Translations under genes and position numbers: made by a program
Source: Penium margaritaceum
Taxonomy: Eukaryota; Streptophyta; Zygnematophyceae; Desmidiales; Peniaceae
NCBI GenBank assembly: GCA_023375785.1
Contig: SZWC01014979.1
Location: 20,382 to 71,848, forward strand
DNA: 51,467 nucleotides
Direction: 5' to 3'
The notes under the pieces: model-generated
Databases searched by the model: none
The model's input: only the letters and a program-made list of their open reading frames with translations
Told to the model about the DNA's origin: nothing
In this document: positions 23,612 through 34,201 of the stretch, in pieces
How positions within the stretch are numbered: the stretch's first letter is position 1
Layout of the letters: each line of letters begins with the position of its first letter

Positions 23612-23990
23612 TTACCTCTGTGACTTGATTTCTATGCATGTGGCACGTTTTCTCACGTACTCTTTGCAATCTGCTCTCATTGTCACCCACAAAAATTGGC
23701 GCACAAGCATCTTGAAGGTTTTTTTGTGGCCAAAATGATAACCGTAGTGCAAGGCGTGCACCTCCTCCAACAATGTCTATTGTAATGATGCACTCTATGG
23801 CATCACAATCTGGTTCCCCTTCTCACATTGCCAATACTGGCCATCGCACTTGCGCCCCTTCATGGTATTCCCGGCAAAATCCAAGTCCTCCCCATACCCG
23901 TGAGCAAGCAAGCTATGGGTAATCAGGGATCTTGCTAGCATCGTGATCGCATGCACGTCCAAGTTCAGGCCACGCAAAAACGGGTCCTCT
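23612..23990 (-). pseudogene. CHR-3 integrase zinc-finger region
   Basis: Minus strand from about 23,977: HAITMLARSLITHSLLAHGY and GDEDLDFAG-type residues, then GQYWQCEKGNQIVMP, followed in another phase by TLLEEVHALHYGYHFGHKKT, and RADCKEYVRKRATCIEIKSQ. The His..His and Cys pattern is that of the HHCC finger, but only one Cys of the pair is evident. A stop after IVMP..LQ and the adjacent insertion show it is dead. Confidence 0.7.
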
Positions 23991-24425
23991 AGGTTGATCC
24001 TCCCTGATTTGTACTAGATCTTGTAGTCAAAGCCACCCTTCAGTAGCTCCATCCACCTGCTTGACAAAGAATCAGATTTGGTTACAACTTGAGGTACTTG
24101 AGCACGTAGTGGTTCGTGTGCACCACACACCACCATGCCTCAAGGCAGGACCTCCACTGCTTGAATGCCGGGACCACTACGAGCATCTTCTTCTTATGGA
24201 TTTATGGTTGAGCTCAACCCCTTTTAGCTTCTCTGAGTGTTACAAAATGGGCTGCAACCCCTTCCCTTGGTTGCCACTCACGCACACCGGCTGTGGCCAG
24301 TCCTTCACTGCTTCCACCTTCTTTGGATGTACATGGATTTCCCTCTTGCTGACAATGCTCCCGAGGAAGTCCATCTCCTGCTTGGAGAATCACACCTGGT
24401 GAGTTTGGCAAAAAAATAGCTCCTT
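23991..24425 (-). pseudogene. CHR-3 RNase H region, internally deleted
   Basis: Near 24,420-24,290 the minus strand reads KQEMDFLGSIVSK and PKKVEAVKDWPQP (RT thumb/connection). Near 24,200-24,060 it reads KKKMLVVVPAFKQWRSCLEA, then VVHTNHYVLKYLKL, the C-terminal half of RNase H. The segment that should lie between, with the catalytic TDAS motif, is missing, so this copy has lost RNase H activity by deletion as well as by stops. Confidence 0.7.
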
Positions 24426-25010
24426 TCAAAAACCTTCCTTCACCGTTTGCAAGTACTCTTGGTGCTCCTCCATTGTCTGCATATACACAAGGATTTTGTG
24501 AGAGAAGACAACCATGAACTGCTCTAAGTGCGGGTGGAACACCCGGTTCATGAGCACCATGAATGTAGTAGGAGCAATCATTAACCCAAAAGGTATCACA
24601 AGATACTCAATTTCCATATCGCATATGGAACGCGATTTTCCCCACATCCTCCTCTACAATGTGGACATGGTGATACCCCAACCTCACGTCCAGTTTGCTA
24701 AAGATGCACGTGCCTCACAGTTTGCCAAGAAACTCCTTGGCCCCTGGCAATAGTTTGCAGTTCTTCACCGTGATGTCCTTGAGCGCCTGGTAGTCCACGC
24801 ATATCCATACCTCTCGTGAATTCTTCTTAACAAAAAAATTGGCGCATCATATGGAGACACCAACAGCCAGATGAATCCCTGGTCCACCAACACCCCCAAC
24901 TATTTCTTGATCTTTGCAATTTCTGTGTCGCTCATGCGGTTGTAAAACCACACCGTTTGTGAAGACACTGGCACCACTCAGTCTTATGGTCAATGTCGCT
25001 TTGCGGTGGC
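24426..25010 (-). pseudogene. CHR-3 reverse transcriptase
   Basis: Clear frame at 24,647-24,426: EYLVIPFGLMIAPTTFMVLM, then NRVFHPHLEQFMVVFSHKIL. The catalytic YLDD/FLDD box has become FSHK, removing both Asp. Upstream, at about 24,650-25,000 on minus, are remnants of the DLR-GYHQVRV and DYRALN segments in shifting frames. An obvious gypsy RT, catalytically dead. Confidence 0.8.
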
Positions 25011-25199
25011 AGCCGCTTTGGCAATTCCATTAGAAAAAATGTCCCCATACTCCTTGAGTACCTCCCCAATACCGAGAGGCAACTCAGGAGCCCCTTGCTT
25101 TCCACTGGTTGTCCCTCGGCTGCTTTAATCGCTGTGATCTGCTACTATGCTGCTTGTTGTGGACGCATCCAAGCCATGTAGATCTGGCCATCCTTGCGC

Positions 25200-25660
25200 T
25201 TCCACTGCTTCAACTGCTGCAAGTTGATGATGCACAGCTCCTGACCCACTTCCGCCACATCCGAATCCTTCCCCTAACCCTGCCACAGCGGCAAAGTAAG
25301 ATTTTACCGCTCGCCTTCACGATCATCCGGTTGCACCTCCAATCCACTTCCACATTCCAGGCATAGAACCAATCCCGACAGATCAAACGATCATAATCAT
25401 CCATAGGGCAAGTGTTTAACTCCATGTCACACACCATATCACCCATGTGGACCTTGTTCCTTTGCAATTGGCCTGCCACAATCCACCACTCCAAACACCT
25501 CCCGTGCCTTGACCAATGTCCCCCGCTGCTGTGCAAGCTCCAACCTCGTTGCCAAACTGACATTGAAGAAGCTATGGCTCATGCCGTCATCCAACAGACC
25601 GCATAGCTTCCTCCGACCGTTGACACTCCCACCCGAAATCTCAAGAACGAGATCCAAAAT
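25200..25660 (-). pseudogene. CHR-3 aspartic protease
   Basis: Minus-strand frame 25,657-25,439 contains LLDDGMSHSFFNVSLATRL, equivalent to LVDSGASHNFIS, with the catalytic triad altered to Asp-Asp-Gly. After a frame change, VHMGDMVCDMELN, CPMDDYDRLICRDWFYAWN and VEVDWRCNRMIV give the flap and the C-terminal ILG-DWL segment. Lies between gag and RT as expected. Confidence 0.75.
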
Positions 25661-25789
25661 AATTGTTGGAATGTTTTGGGTCTCACCTTCATTCTAAAAT
25701 ATCACTTGAGGCAGCTCTTCCAGGACTGGTATTGTCCCTTGTGAAAAAAGAGGGTAGGTCCTTCCCTCCTCACTATTGTTTCCTGTTTG

Positions 25790-26657
25790 CTTTTTGTGCC
25801 TTGCACTTGGGGAAGTCCCGCTTGCAATGACCCTCCTCACCACAATCCCTGCACTTTCCTCTCAGACCTTGCTATGTGGCCGTGCCTTGCTGCCCGGGTT
25901 TGATTGCATCCACCTCCATGGGCACAACCTAACGCAGCTACTCCACCCTTGGTTGTGTAATGTAGCTATATTGGCGCGCATTATAGCTTACCATGTCAAT
26001 GGACTCCGCTGGCAAAATGAGCTTCGCAAAATTCCACAATCCGAGTATCGCGAGTTCACATTGGAAGTCTAGCTTTAGGCCATCATGAAGCCCGCCTTGC
26101 TTGATTTGTTTTAGTTTATCATGTGCAACCCGGTTGCAATTGGGGATGTCAAATTGTGCTTGAAGCATCATCTCTAATTGCTCTCATCTGGCTTCTCTGT
26201 CAATGCCCGTGCACCAAGTCGTACTTCTCGCCCCAGTGATAGACTCAATAGTGGCATAAGCCATTTCCCGGCTCCCAGCCCATCCAGCAACCAAGTCGTA
26301 TTCCACCGGCCCAATGCTATCGACCACTGTAGCGTCGTTTCTCGGAGTAGCATAGGTGCATATTCATTGTCATGGCATCTCCTCCCACGGGAACACCCAA
26401 CACCATGAAGTACTCGTTCACTGTGAAGACCACTCCCACGCATCACCCTTGACGGTGTAGAACTCAGGCTCCTTCGGCTTGGGCCACCAAAAGGCAAGTG
26501 TAGATGCCAATGCAACACCACCCAGCGCATTTCTCGCTTTGCCCACATACCACGCCTGAACATGTGCGCGCTGCTGCTGGTTCTCTTGGCGCAACTCATG
26601 GAGATCATGCCGGATCTCCTCCATGAGTAAAGCCTCGTCTAATGTCGTGGCCGCCAT
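25790..26657 (-). pseudogene. CHR-3 gag with zinc knuckle
   Basis: Starts at the ATG of 26,657, about 95 bases inside the primer-binding site, with a helical charged N-terminus (MEEIRHDLHELRQENQQQ) then PKPKEPEFYTVKGDAWEW, the conserved start of the gag core. Frames change several times. At 25,858-25,803 the minus strand reads CRDCGEEGHCKRDF, a CCHC RNA-binding knuckle whose last Cys is replaced by Phe. Gag packages the element RNA; this copy is broken. Confidence 0.75.
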
Positions 26658-26751
26658 GGTTCCGGTTGTGAAAACAAATTTCTCGACAATGCAGTCATGG
26701 TAAATCTATTGCATCTCTTAGGTCTGCACAAAGCTTAGCAAAAGTCCACGC

Positions 26752-26763
26752 CCTCTGATACCA
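26752..26763 (-). other. CHR-3 primer-binding site
   Basis: On the minus strand TGGTATCAGAGG lies two bases inside the 5' LTR end. It matches TGGTATCAGAGC, the complement of the initiator-Met tRNA 3' end, at 11 of 12 positions. It fixes the orientation of the element and the U5 end of the LTR. Confidence 0.85.
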
Positions 26764-26765
26764 AA

Positions 26766-27432
26766 TGTGAACTGAGGCACGTCCGATGTGATGGTCACAT
26801 GCCAAGCCCGTGGGATAAACCCCATACCCTCGACCCCTAGGTGTGTCCGACCAATCCTTGAGATGCCGTACGGCCCTCTCCTGGCAACAAGACCACTGCT
26901 TGTGACCGTGGTTCCCAACGTGTGACTCTTTTGATGGTGTTTACACCAAGGTGCGCTACGGAAGACCTCCTTCTAGGATCGAAAAGAAAAGTGTGAGGCA
27001 AAGCTTGGAGTACAAGAAGATTTGGGCAAGGAGTGAATCCTTAGACTTGTACGATGATATGGACGCGTGTGAGGCAAAGCTTGGAGTACAAGGAGGGATT
27101 TTCTACCTGGACTATCTTTAAATAAAAAAAACCTTCGAAAAAATCTTTGGGTAAGATTGATATGCCTAGAAGAACCTCTAGGCTTCTTTATGTACCTATG
27201 AGTCAACTAAGAGCCCCTCGGTCCACCAAAGCCTCCTGAATAGGGTGGAATCACGCAAACAACACATGCATCATGTTGTACGCATTGCAAAATTTCCAGT
27301 GTACCAAAGAATGCCTCCATCAATGGAAAGATTGTTGATTTATGGCAATTTGAGTGCTCCACCCGAGACTGCTACTAGCAGCACCACCTGAGGGGATCAC
27401 GGCCGCACAAAGCGCCCTTACCTGTGAATGTA
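26766..27432 (-). repeat. CHR-3 5' LTR, truncated
   Basis: Read on minus, contains the U5 side of the LTR up to the bases corresponding to 21,285 in the complete copy. About 320 bp of U3 are missing. The truncation point abuts, within two bases, the TGTTAC start of a complete LTR in the opposite orientation. Confidence 0.8.
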
Positions 27433-27434
27433 AT

Positions 27435-28351
27435 TGTTACGGGAGCCGTCGGTGGAGGCGGTGATAACATCATCATGCTGACTTCAGATGCATGGTTTGA
27501 TGCAGCCAACATATTGTTTGTGAAAAAACACGCAAAATCGACCCAACAACTGGGTCATTTGGTGCAGGGACAAGAAAGGTGTAGCCGTGCAAAGGTGGGA
27601 GGTGAACCTCCAGAGAAAAGGAGACGTACAGGTTCGACCCCAAGCCCGGCGGAGCAACCTTCTCGCGCACTCCAGCCAACACCCGGGATGGATTCTTAAA
27701 CAATGAGGCAAGGTCCATTGGGAATGATGGGTGCTTCAAGATGGCAACTGGAGGTGCATTCGCATGCAAGGGTGCTCCAGGCAGACGTGACCCCCATTGG
27801 TGTTGCTGCCATCGGCAGTTATGGGTGGAGCACTCAAACGGCCATAACTCAGACGTTTCTTCACGGATCAAGGTGTTCTTTGGTGTGTTGGAAAGCTCAT
27901 AAATCATAGTACATGATGCATATGCAATTTATGTGATTGCACCCCAGAAGGGGTTTCAGAGTGCCGAGGAGCTCTCGGTTGACTCATAGGGACTGGTACA
28001 TAAGGAAGCCTAGGGGATTGTCCTAGGCAAACCAAACTTACCCACATACTTTGTGAATTACCTTGTACTGGTCTATCAAGTCTAAGGATGTTTTCCTTAC
28101 CCAAATCTCCTAGTAATACAAGCATTCCCTCACACACGTCCATTTAATCCTAAAGATATTCTGGGAATAAGTGTAAACACCGTTGAGAGAGTCGCATGGT
28201 GAGAACTGCAGTCACCAGTAGTCGTCTTGCTACTAGGAGACGGTCGTGCGACCTCTTAAGGATTGGCGGGAAATACCAGGGGGTCAAGGGTGGGAGTTTT
28301 ATTCCAAGGGCTCAGTGTGTGATTGTCGCGCCGAGCACTCCTTGGTTCACA
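27435..28351 (+). repeat. CHR-3-family LTR in opposite (plus) orientation
   Basis: 917 bp, complete: begins TGTTACGGGAGCC and ends TTGGTTCACA, aligning end to end with the reverse complement of 20,683-21,606. No primer-binding site follows. The next bases are CCCAC and then the right piece of the CHR-2 LTR. With 26,766-27,432 it forms a head-to-head inverted repeat with a two-base centre. Confidence 0.8.
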
Positions 28352-28678
28352 CCCACCGTTGGGAAGTGTCGAGTTAACACAATTGCTCTCTGAGAGACAA
28401 GACAGGCCGTCGATTTGGACACCTGAAGACCGGTCACTTCTCACACTAAGCATTAGGTGAAATTAGGAGTACCGGGTACAAGTGCAAATAGCTTGTTGTA
28501 GCAAGCTAGAAGAGTAGCAGGCTGGGCCAGGCCAAACAGTAGAAATACCTACAATTAACACCTCACAACCTATTGTTTTCTAGCTTTAGCTTCCGGACTA
28601 TCTCAAGGTCTATCTTTCCGCTCCGACTGTGCTCTCCAAACTCCAAGGCCTGATCTGCAGAGAGCACACACTCTCACA
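28352..28678 (+). repeat. CHR-2 5' LTR, right piece
   Basis: Resumes the CHR-2 LTR with CCCACCG and aligns with 33,846-34,196: GAGAGACAAGACA, TCACACTAAG-ATTAGGTG, TAGCTTGTTGTAGCAAGCTAG, GAGTAGCA-GCTGGGCCA and CAGAGAGCA. Ends CACTCTCACA. With the left piece the LTR is about 710 bp against 741 for the 3' copy. A TGG two bases past the end may be the remains of the primer-binding site. Confidence 0.8.
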
Positions 28679-29129
28679 TCTGGAGCTAAAGTCATGCATT
28701 TGTCGGAAGCGCTGCCGAAGCTCAGCCAACTTCAACGCGTTGAAGACATGGAGTACTCCTGACAACGTCCAGGACAAGAGAGAAGGAGATTGTTGGACCA
28801 GAATTAGAAGCCAATGCATGAGCTGAGCTTTGCCATTTTTTTCTGTATTTCCTGAGCATCCACCCAGCCTACCGTGCACGCATGGGAGACGAAGGGTGAC
28901 TCCAACACACTTCGAAGAAGTTAGATTTTCATCCTGGACTAGGGAATTGCTACCAAAATACGTTTTATGACTGCAACAATGATGTCAATGGTTTTCTTGA
29001 GATCTCCACGGCCAAAGAAGCATATTTGAGCCATAGAGCAAGCCTTGCAGCAGATCTTGGAGCAAGTTTGAAAATGAGCAGCTCAATTGTCACGTAGATG
29101 ACCTGCGGGATGGAACTTGAAGTAGATCG

Positions 29130-29690
29130 ATTCGGGTGATCCGGTCAAGGAGTCCGCCAAGACCAAAGCCAAAAGCTCTGGAACTGTTCAATCCCTCAGT
29201 CAAGGGTGCGAGTGTACAAACCTGGTCATTCGTCGTGAACAACTACTCTTGGGCTCTTGGTCGCCCTCCAAAGGACGATGAAAATGCTACATGGAGCAGC
29301 ATTGGAGTGGTAGAGGCAGCTGAATGTACTTGTCACTTGAAGTGGAGGTGGGAACGCAGTTGTACAAAGTGCCGTATTGTGGCACCCAGGCGTGGGGCAA
29401 GCTGAAGACGCCTGCCGGCAACATGGGAGAAGTTCAAGTAAGCCATCAGATATTGGTTCGATCTCATGAATGCTTCCACGGTGGCACGCAACAAGCTGAA
29501 TCAATTAAAGCATATCGGCTCAGTCCAAGAGTACACAGCTGCCGTTTCTTGGCGTTGTGATCAGAGATTGATGACATGAGCAAGCCCAAGATGGCCGAAA
29601 TGTACCATTATGGTTTGAAGATGGAGATTTAATGTATGCTTGCACTCAGTTGGATCACGGGGTTCTGAGCAATGGTGGTAAGTGCTGAGC
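29130..29690 (+). pseudogene. CHR-2 gag
   Basis: Recognisable core: PKALELFNPSVKGASVQTWS, the start of the retrotransposon gag domain, and later in other phases WEKFK, NKLNQLKHIGSVQEYTAAV, equivalent to the conserved gag motif RL..L.Q.GSVQEY...F. A minus-strand frame of 265 codons at 29,745-30,542 lies antisense to this and the protease and is a shadow. Stops and frameshifts make gag non-functional. The stretch 28,679-29,130 is leader and degraded gag N-terminus. Confidence 0.7.
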
Positions 29691-30111
29691 ACGTTGACTC
29701 ACTACGCTATCATCGTGGGGTTTCCGTGAGAAGTAGGAGAATTTTCACCATTGAACACAGCACAAAAATTGACCCCATGGATATTGACACACTACAAAGA
29801 GGTCAGTGGTAGAACAAGCAAAATGGTGGGAACTGTTGGATGTACAGGAAGCCTTGATACCAAGAAAAGGTCTACAAGAAGAATCACCAGGGAAGCTGCA
29901 ACCAGCATTGAGTGGTAGATGACGAACTGTTATGAAAGCTTTGTCTCCATCAGAAAACACCAGTCCCATAATTCCTATAGTAAATAGGGAGCTGCCAAGT
30001 GTACTGCTGCGGAAGAAAGGGAGCGGGAACGTTCTGGGAATCCTCCTGAAATTCAATTTTTCATCAACTGATCCTATGGACGGCGAGGGGCACCAAACTT
30101 GCTGGTAGATA

Positions 30112-30552
30112 AAAGCATTGTTGGATTGTGGCGTGTCCCACTCATGCTTGAGCGACAAGCTTGAAGAAAGGTTGAGGCTTGCATGGCTACCAGGGAAGCC
30201 AACAAAGGCCAAGTTGGTGCATGGGGAGCTAGAGTACGGGTTGCCTATCAAACCTTTGAGGGTCCATCTTGGCAAGTTGTGGTGTGAGGGGAACTTTCGC
30301 ACCTGCCTCATGGATTCCTTTGACACCATTTTGGGGTGTGACTTGCTGCATCGGTGGAATCCTGATGTGGATTGGGTGTGTAGCCAGGTGAATGTGAAAA
30401 AAAGTGGAGAGCAGATAGTTTCTCCATTATGGACTGAGGAGAAGGACCCCAAGGTATGCCAGGTGTTGCAGTTGAGTTCTGTACAACTAACCACTTGCAG
30501 CATAAGGGGGGGGATCAAGTTTACCTCGTGTGGGTGCCACAAAAAGAAGTAG
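30112..30552 (+). pseudogene. CHR-2 aspartic protease
   Basis: LLDCGVSHSCLSDKLEERL carries the retropepsin active site with Ser replaced by Cys (DCG for DSG). It continues to KLVHGELEYGLPIKPLRVHL, FDTILGCDLLHRWNPDVDW (flap and ILG segments), all in one frame of about 145 codons. This is the least damaged protease in the window. It would cut the gag-pol precursor. The frame ends before RT, where a stop follows CHKKK. Confidence 0.8.
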
Positions 30553-30719
30553 CTAAAGAGGTGGAATTTTTGGCAGATGAGGCAGACAAAAAAGAGGGAG
30601 ATTCGCAGAAAGTATCGATAGCGGAACTATAGGAAGGCATCAAGGGAGTGTTGGATGGCTACGGTGACGTGTTTCCTATTGAGCTGCCAAAGGGCTTACC
30701 ACCGAAGCAAGAAATCAGC

Positions 30720-31250
30720 CATAATATTGAGCTAGTTCCTGGAGAAACTCCAAGAGGTATGCTGCATATTGCATAAGCGACAATGAGCTTGGTGAGTTGA
30801 AGAAGCAGCTGGAGGAGCTAAAGGAGCAGGGGTTCATCAAACCGTCAGTGTTGCCGTACACTGCACCCGTCCTCTTTATGAAGAAGAAGACATGGGAGCT
30901 GCAGATGTACACAGATTATCACGTATTGAATAATATAACCATCAAGAACCAGTACTCGCTGCCAAGGGTTGAGGAGTTGTTTGACCAGCTCAGGGGAGCG
31001 CAGTACTTCAACAAGATTGACTTGCACTTAGGGTATTATCAGGTCCGCATTACGGAGAAGGATTTGGAGAAGATGGTGTTTCAAATCTGGTATGGATGTT
31101 TTGAGCACCTTGTGATGCCATTTAGATTGATCAACCCTCTTGCAACGTTCACTAGTCTCATGAACATGATCTTCCACCCTCACTTGGATCAGTTCGTAAT
31201 GGTGTCCCTTAATGACATCCTCATCGACTCCTACACTCAAGAAGAGAAAA
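30720..31250 (+). pseudogene. CHR-2 reverse transcriptase, fingers and palm
   Basis: One frame runs LKKQLEELKEQGFIKPSVLP, APVLFMKKK, TDYHVLNNITIKNQYSLPRV, EELFDQLRGAQYFNKIDLHL, then GYYQVRI, FEHLVMPFRL, FHPHLDQFVMVSLNDILIDS. The YLDD box at 31,205-31,216 reads SLND, losing one catalytic Asp. The frame shifts in an eight-A run at 31,247-31,254. Its DELF-DQ-RGA segment shows what the CHR-1 sequence looked like before interruption. Confidence 0.9.
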
Positions 31251-31266
31251 AAAACATCTTCAGCAT

Positions 31267-32000
31267 GTGTTGGAAATTCTTTTGGGAGAGAATTTTCTTA
31301 TTAAGCTCTCCACGTGCGAGTTCGAGAAAAGGGAGGTGGAGTTCCTTGGGCATATCATGAGTGGCAAGGGTCTTCGTATGGACCTAACGAAGATGAAAGC
31401 AGTGAAGCAGTGGCCTACACCAAAGTGTGTGTGTAACACCCAGGTCTTCCTAGGGTTTGTCAAGTACTACATGAATTTCTTATATGGTTACGTAGAGAAG
31501 GGTGTGCCGCTAACCCAGCTATTGAGAAAGGATCACCAATGGGAATGGAGCAAGGAAAAAAACAGCTTTGACAAACTGCAATATGTGACACTCCTGGTGT
31601 ATCTGGATTCACCCAAGAAGTACGTCATAGCAACGGATGCAAGCGACTATGCCATTGGGGTAATGCTGATGCAGGATCATAGAAAGGGGCCAGAACCGAT
31701 CGCATACGCATCTTGCAATCAACAAGGTGCAAGGCTAAACCAAGCCTTCCATGAGAAGGAGATGTTAGTTGTGATCCATGCGATCAAGTGCTAGAGGTGC
31801 TACCTCAAGTCTCGACGCTGTGTATTCCTCACCGATTTCTATGCCCTAGATATACTTGAAGACGCAGTTGAACCTGAGGCATCAGTATACTCGCTGGATG
31901 GGGTTTTTGAAAGAAAGTTTTGACAAAACAAATCTAGTACAAGTCTGGAAAAGTGAATCCGGCAGATCCTCTGCCAAGGAGGCCAGAATTGAGCCTCAAT
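31267..32000 (+). pseudogene. CHR-2 RT thumb and RNase H
   Basis: About 175 open codons: GENFLIKLSTCEFEKREVEF, LGHIMSGKGLRMDLTKM, KQWPTP, QVFLGFVKYYMNF, VYLDSPKKYVIATDASDYAI, then EKEMLVVIHAIK. The RNase H TDAS motif is intact. The frame stops where the typical text WR-YL would follow. RCYLKS and the FLTDF..LDI remnant of the TDH motif continue in the next frame. Confidence 0.85.
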
Positions 32001-32099
32001 TTGATCTCAATGCTGATGGGATGTCCAGCCATGCATAGTTTGAATGTGGATGTGGCGTGGACGGGGAGTTCACGGAGGGGTGTAGAAAGACGCAACATA

Positions 32100-32900
32100 A
32101 GATGGAGTGTTCTGGCAAGGGGGGCAAGAGCGGAAGATTTTTGTGCCCGACTATGTGCCATTGAAGCAGTTGTTGCTAGAGGAGGCACATGACACCTACT
32201 ACTCAGGTCATTTCAACTTTGAAAAGACGTTCAAAGCCGTGATATGCCAATATTGGTGGTCATCAATGGCAACTGAATACAAGAGGTTTGTGAGTAGTTG
32301 TAATATGAGCCAATGCATCAAGGCACGAAGGACCAAGCCACCAAGGGAGCTGAAATCATTGCCTGTTCCTGAACAGCCATGGGTAGACAACTCGCTCGAC
32401 TTCATTCGTGGGCTACTCGTGACGCAGCAGGAAACAACACGGTGTTGGTGGTGGTGGATCAATTCTCTAAGATGGCACATTTCATTGCATTTCCGGAGGA
32501 CATGACATCTGCTAGGACAGCTCAACTCCTCCACAGTCATGTCATCAATGTGGAGTGATATAGTTGGTGGTTTCAGATCGTGATCCACGCTTCAATTCGT
32601 GGTTCTGGAGATATCTCATGGAGAAACTAGGCACGTGGATCCAGCTGACAACAACGTACCATCCACAAAGCGATGGGCGAACGGAGTGCACCAACCAGAC
32701 ATTGGAGTAGCTGATGTGGAGCATGATTCTGTCATATGGAGAGAGTTGCGAGGAGAATCTTGGAGTGGTAGAGTTTGCTTAAAACTCGGCGGTGTAAGCA
32801 GGTAAGTCACCATTCGAGGTGGTTTTTAGCCACCAGCCACTGAATCCAGCCACCCTTGCTACGCCAACGTCTCTTCCAGCTATGCAGCAGATTGCTGATG
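32100..32900 (+). pseudogene. CHR-2 integrase
   Basis: The zinc-finger region is well kept: KIFVPDYVPLKQLLLEEAHD, YYSGHFNFEKTFKAVICQYW and FVSSCNMSQCIKARRTKP give the His-His-Cys-Cys set. Then LPVPEQPWVDNSLDFIRGLL leads into the core. After a frameshift VLVVVDQFSKMAHFIAF carries the first catalytic Asp. Further core segments (DPRFNS.., TTYHPQSDG, TLE) are visible only across stops. Inactive. Confidence 0.85.
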
Positions 32901-33440
32901 GGTTTGCCACCACATGGGACATGGTACACCAACATTTTTTTAAGGCACACAATCAGTAGATACAACAGGCTGATAAGCATCAATCACCGGAGGAGTTCTA
33001 GGTGAGCGATTAGGTGATACTGAACTCTGCCAACCTGGATCTGACGGGAGTTAGGAGCACATAACTAAAGTTGTAATGGGTGGGTCTGTTCCTCATTCTA
33101 GAGAAGTGATCGCCCATGTCCTACAGTTTGGAGCTGCCAACTCACTACACCATCCATCCGGTGTTCCACATCTCGTTACTTTGTGCCTAATCGCGATCCC
33201 AACACATTCTTCCAGGTTGCGGGATAGTCCCACCTCCTACTGTCTAGATTGAGGGAGATTAGGAGTTTGAGATGAAGAAGATTCTAGCGGACCGCAAGAG
33301 GGAACGTCAGCATGAGTTTTTGGTGCAGTGGGAGGGGTATCCTTCTGAGTACAACTCATAAGAACCAGAAGCCAACTACAATTGGGGATATAAGCACTGT
33401 CCTCCAGGAGTATCTCAGGCATGCCGGGTACTTGTGCCTC
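32900..33440 (+). pseudogene. CHR-2 integrase C-terminal region and chromodomain
   Basis: After the core, SLELPTHYTIHPVFHISLL (the HPVFHVSLLK box) is followed at about 33,260-33,375 by EFEMKKILADRKRERQHEFL and VQWEGYPSEYNS*EPEAN, a near-canonical chromodomain with one stop in place of the final Trp. The aromatic cage residues of the beta strands are mostly recognisable. A GGGGGTGAA purine stretch at 33,447-33,455 directly before the LTR is a candidate polypurine tract. Confidence 0.85.
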
Positions 33441-33455
33441 TGACCCGGGGGTGAA

Positions 33456-34196
33456 TGTAACAAGGAACCCCTCTTTTTCTGGCGTACTCGTAACCGCAAA
33501 TGAGTTTTGGAGACATCTGGCCCATTTCCCATTTTTCGAACACTCAGGCCGCAATCAAGCTCAACTCCGCTCAACCGCGGACATGCAGAGGAGGAGGGAG
33601 ATAGCAAGAAAGCTCCCAAAAAAGGGGATATTTTTCTCACAGCTTGCGTGGCGTTTTGAACACATCATGCGAAGGTGGCTTTCTCCTCTCATCGCATAGT
33701 GTGTGAAGCATGCTGTCCACCGAGGCGTACCCATTCAAAGGACGGCTCCCAAAAGCGCATGCGGTAAATGACGGTAAGCATACCATTGACTGCGACCGCG
33801 TGACGGTCGCATTACCACCAGTGGCATTCGCAACAAGACAACCGTACCCACCGCCGGGAGGCATCGAGCTAACGCGACAGTTTGCCGAGAGACAAGACAT
33901 ACTATCGATATGGAAAATCGAAGGTTAAACACTTATCACACTAAGAATTAGGTGCAAGTAGTGCACCGGGTACACGTGCATGTAGCTTGTTGTAGCAAGC
34001 TAGGAGAGTAGCATGCTGGGCCAAGACTAGCCAGCCAGACAGTATGAATACCCTGTATTTTGCTCATTACAATTACCCCATCACAACCTGTGAATCCCCA
34101 GATCTGGCTTCCACACTACCTCCAAGTCTATATTTCCGTTGCAACTGTGCTCTCTACACACCAAGGCCTAATCTTCAGAGAGCATTCACTCTCACA
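33456..34196 (+). repeat. CHR-2 3' LTR (complete)
   Basis: 741 bp, TGTAACAAGG to CACTCTCACA. It is the uninterrupted reference for both pieces of the 5' LTR and contains GTACCCACCGCCGGG where the CHR-3 composite sits in the 5' copy. Followed by TGTTT and then CHR-1 RT coding sequence. Confidence 0.85.
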
Positions 34197-34201
34197 TGTT
34201 T

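Larger units (their letters stand above)
20683..28351 (-). mobile_element. CHR-3 composite nested in the CHR-2 5' LTR
   Basis: A minus-strand chromovirus with a complete 3' LTR at 20,683-21,606, internal coding region 21,607-26,765, and a truncated 5' LTR at 26,766-27,432. A complete LTR of the same family in plus orientation follows at 27,435-28,351. A perfect CCCAC lies directly outside both ends (20,678-20,682 and 28,352-28,356) and occurs once at the matching place in the intact CHR-2 LTR. Both outer ends are therefore U5 ends, unlike a normal provirus. Confidence 0.75.
20295..34196 (+). mobile_element. CHR-2: chromovirus nested in CHR-1 RT
   Basis: 5' LTR in two pieces (20,295-20,682 and 28,357-28,678, the CCCAC target duplication being counted once), internal region 28,679-33,455, 3' LTR 33,456-34,196. 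Flanks TCTTA (20,290-20,294) and TGTTT (34,197-34,201) are each one base from TCTTT, the sequence that restores the CHR-1 RT frame, as expected of a 5-bp TSD. Domain order is gag, protease, RT, RNase H, integrase, chromodomain. Its 5' LTR was later split by the CHR-3 composite. Confidence 0.75.

Noticed and set aside
28679..28695. CHR-2 primer-binding site identity
   Set aside because: TGGAGCTAAAG lies at the right place but matches the initiator-Met site poorly, and I cannot assign another tRNA with confidence.
29745..30542. 265-codon minus-strand frame
   Set aside because: Antisense shadow of the CHR-2 gag/protease region, which has clear retropepsin motifs on plus.
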